A stretch of DNA of 43,318 nt from Rhodocollybia butyracea. Its lineage: Eukaryota; Basidiomycota; Agaricomycetes; Agaricales; Omphalotaceae. Each line of letters opens with the position of its first letter. Position 1 is the first letter of the stretch. The notes under the pieces are model-generated. The model was not told where the DNA came from, made no database searches, and saw nothing but the letters and a program-made list of their open reading frames with translations. This document shows, in pieces, positions 41,688 to 43,318 of this stretch. The translations under genes were made by a program, and so were the position numbers. The DNA is taken from the NCBI GenBank assembly GCA_015501585.1, contig JADNRY010000499.1, forward strand, positions 1 to 43,318, in the 5' to 3' direction.

Positions 41688-43008
41688 TGAGTCGGTTGCA
41701 GACTTATTGGCTCACAGACCCGTTAACCTGCAGACTTGGTGACCCGCATCCCGCAGACTCGTTGGCCAGCAAACTCATTGACCAGCAGACTCATCAACCT
41801 GCAGACTTGTTGACCAACGGACTCGTCAACCCGTAGACGGCAGACCCGTAGACCTGCAGACCTGCAGAATCGCCAGCCTGAAGACTCGTTGACCTGCATC
41901 CCGCAGACTCGCTGACCGCAGACTCGCCGACTCGCCAACAGCAGACTAATTGACCGGCAGACTCGTTGACCGGCAGACTCGTTGACTGGCAGACTCGTTG
42001 ACCGGCAGACTCGTTGACCCAAGGTTGAGGACTGGTGGACAGTGTCCCACAGACTCATAGACCCGCATCCCGCAGACTCGTTGACTGCAGACGCGTTGGC
42101 CGCAGACTCATTGACTGCAGACTCACCAACCCGCAATACTCACCGACCCACACACGCCCCGACCCGCACACGCCCCGACCCGCACACGCACCGACCTGCA
42201 CACGCACCGACCCACAGACTCATCGATCCGCAGACCCTTAGATCTTTGACTCGCCAAATCGTACATCCGCAGACTCGTTGGCCTGTATATCTAGGGCTCA
42301 CAGCTGGTAGAGTGTAGCCCGCCGACTCGACTCGACTCATTCGCCTGTTGACCACAGACCGCAGACTCATTTACGTGCAGATCTCAGACCTGTTCTGCTG
42401 TAGATCCACAGACGCGCAGACCATTCGCTGCAGGTACGACTCACAGACATGCACACTCACTGATTTACTGACTAGTCTCACCAGACTCATTTGCCTGGCC
42501 TGCAGACCGCAGACCCATTCGCTCGCAGACCGCAGACCCGTTCGCTCGCAGACGGCAGACGGCAGACCCGTTCGCTCACAGACCGCAGACCGCAGACTGC
42601 AGACCTGTTCTCTCGCAAGACCCGTTCATTCGCAGACTGCAGACCACAGGCCTGTTCTCTCGCAGACCACAGACCGCAGACCCGTTCGCTCGCAGACAGG
42701 AGAAACTGTTTGCTCGCAGACCCGTTCGCTCGCAGACCCGTTCGCTCGCAGACCCATTCGCTCGCAGACCCGTTCGCTCGCAGACCCGTTCGCTCGCAGA
42801 CCCGTTCGCTCGCAGACCCGTTCACTTGCAGACCCGTTCACTTGCAGACCTGTTCACTTGCAGACCCGTTCACTTGCAGATCTCAGACCTGTTCTGCTGT
42901 AGACCCGCAGACACGCAGATACACAGACCATTCGCTGCAGGTACAACTCACAGACTTGCAGACTCACTGATATACTGACTAGTCTCACAGACCTGCAGAC
43001 CCACCGAC
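41688..43008. repeat. 16-bp minisatellite array
   Basis: Units of 16 bp fill this stretch. In the left half the type is CGGCAGACTCGTTGAC (best at 41952-42020), in the right half CAGACCCGTTCGCTCG (best at 42717-42830), with a CAGACCCGTTCACTTG variant at 42825-42880. As 16 is not a multiple of 3, frames cycle and long false ORFs (up to 184 codons) appear on both strands with a 16-residue period; these are not genes. Confidence 0.92.
42377..42995. repeat. About 120-bp higher-order duplication within the minisatellite
   Basis: 42377-42490 and 42876-42995 share GCAGATCTCAGACCTGTTCT, GACCATTCGCTGCAGGTAC, and ACTGACTAGTCTCA segments at an offset of 499 bp. The higher-order block contains non-repeat spacer sequence, so it was copied as a unit with the array between. 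Confidence 0.85.
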
Positions 43009-43009
43009 A

Positions 43010-43318
43010 ACAAGCTTTATCATCATGGGATCTAAATGTAAGAGTCTTTCTTTCTCTATCATCCTCCTGTTTTTTTTTCTTTTTCTTTCTTTTCCCCAAC
43101 TATCTTTCTCGAGAGGCCGAGCTTGGACATGGCAAAGATAGCATGGTTGGGGGCAGCTGCCACCTTTCTCGAGGTTCTTCGGAACTGGTAATGATAGAGC
43201 ACTGTGTTTTTCTGTAGTGCTTCGTATAGATTTTTTTCTGTCGCTTTGCCATTGTTTTATTAAGTGTTAGACCTATTACTAACATTTGTTATAGTGAGGT
43301 CGGCAAAGAGTATTCGCC
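43010..43318. other. Right edge; nothing recognised
   Basis: A pyrimidine-rich tract (43045-43105) and no supported gene. A gene could begin beyond the edge. Confidence 0.4.

Noticed and set aside
42348..42970. Long arginine/serine-rich ORFs of 159-184 codons
   Set aside because: They come from the 16-bp minisatellite, which is open in several frames on both strands; the 16-residue period proves the origin.

Overview
The window looks like gene-sparse, repeat-rich DNA of an Agaricomycete (mushroom-forming basidiomycete). The basis is: spliced genes with 44-78 nt introns, a NACHT-WD40 NOD-like receptor of the agaricomycete type, an expanded small-secreted-protein family, a Plavaka (CACTA-like) DNA transposon, a RecQ-like helicase relic and a seven-TM protein of the kind seen in mushroom genomes. 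The receptor and the intron sizes would suit Ceratobasidiaceae/Rhizoctonia, but the species cannot be named from this sequence.

Layout. (1) 1-4130: a minus-strand NACHT-WD40 receptor that I could model as five exons. Its WD40 repeats are nearly identical and contain a 387-bp higher-order duplication. Two compensating one-base indels lie near its 3' end, which runs off the window. (2) 4.1-9.1 kb: gene-poor; one proline-rich minus-strand exon is credible. (3) 9.1-20.0 kb: an array of six related two-exon genes for small secreted proteins (SSP1-6; SSP4 is broken), all + strand, with the same signal peptide, the same intron position and the same promoter/5'UTR module. SSP6 is followed by an intact GNAT acetyltransferase gene. 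Remnants of the GNAT locus lie after SSP4 (promoter and downstream flank) and after SSP5 (3' end and flank), so the duplicating unit was SSP+GNAT. (4) 20.36-20.88 kb: EMC6, a housekeeping gene, modelled exactly as three exons. (5) 23.37-24.61 kb: an intact seven-exon gene for a fungal seven-TM protein. (6) 25.45-27.50 kb: a RecQ-type helicase pseudogene with in-frame stops. (7) 27.5-31.3 kb: mostly non-coding, with short repeats. (8) 31.3-36.0 kb: a minus-strand graveyard in which a chitin synthase relic and an Hsp110/Hsp70 relic are joined, with introns retained and several nonsense changes. (9) 36.93-39.98 kb: a Plavaka-type transposase gene with two frameshifts in A-runs. (10) 40.4-41.1 kb: palindrome-rich repeats. 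(11) 41.7-43.0 kb: a 16-bp minisatellite that gives false long ORFs in several frames.

The most notable item is the SSP-GNAT array: a lineage-specific secreted family that shares promoter, intron and flanks, and that spread together with an acetyltransferase gene which was then deleted from the older units. Exon coordinates were worked out by hand from splice signals and frame. No database search was possible. Several frameshifts fall in homopolymers, so some apparent breaks could be assembly errors.
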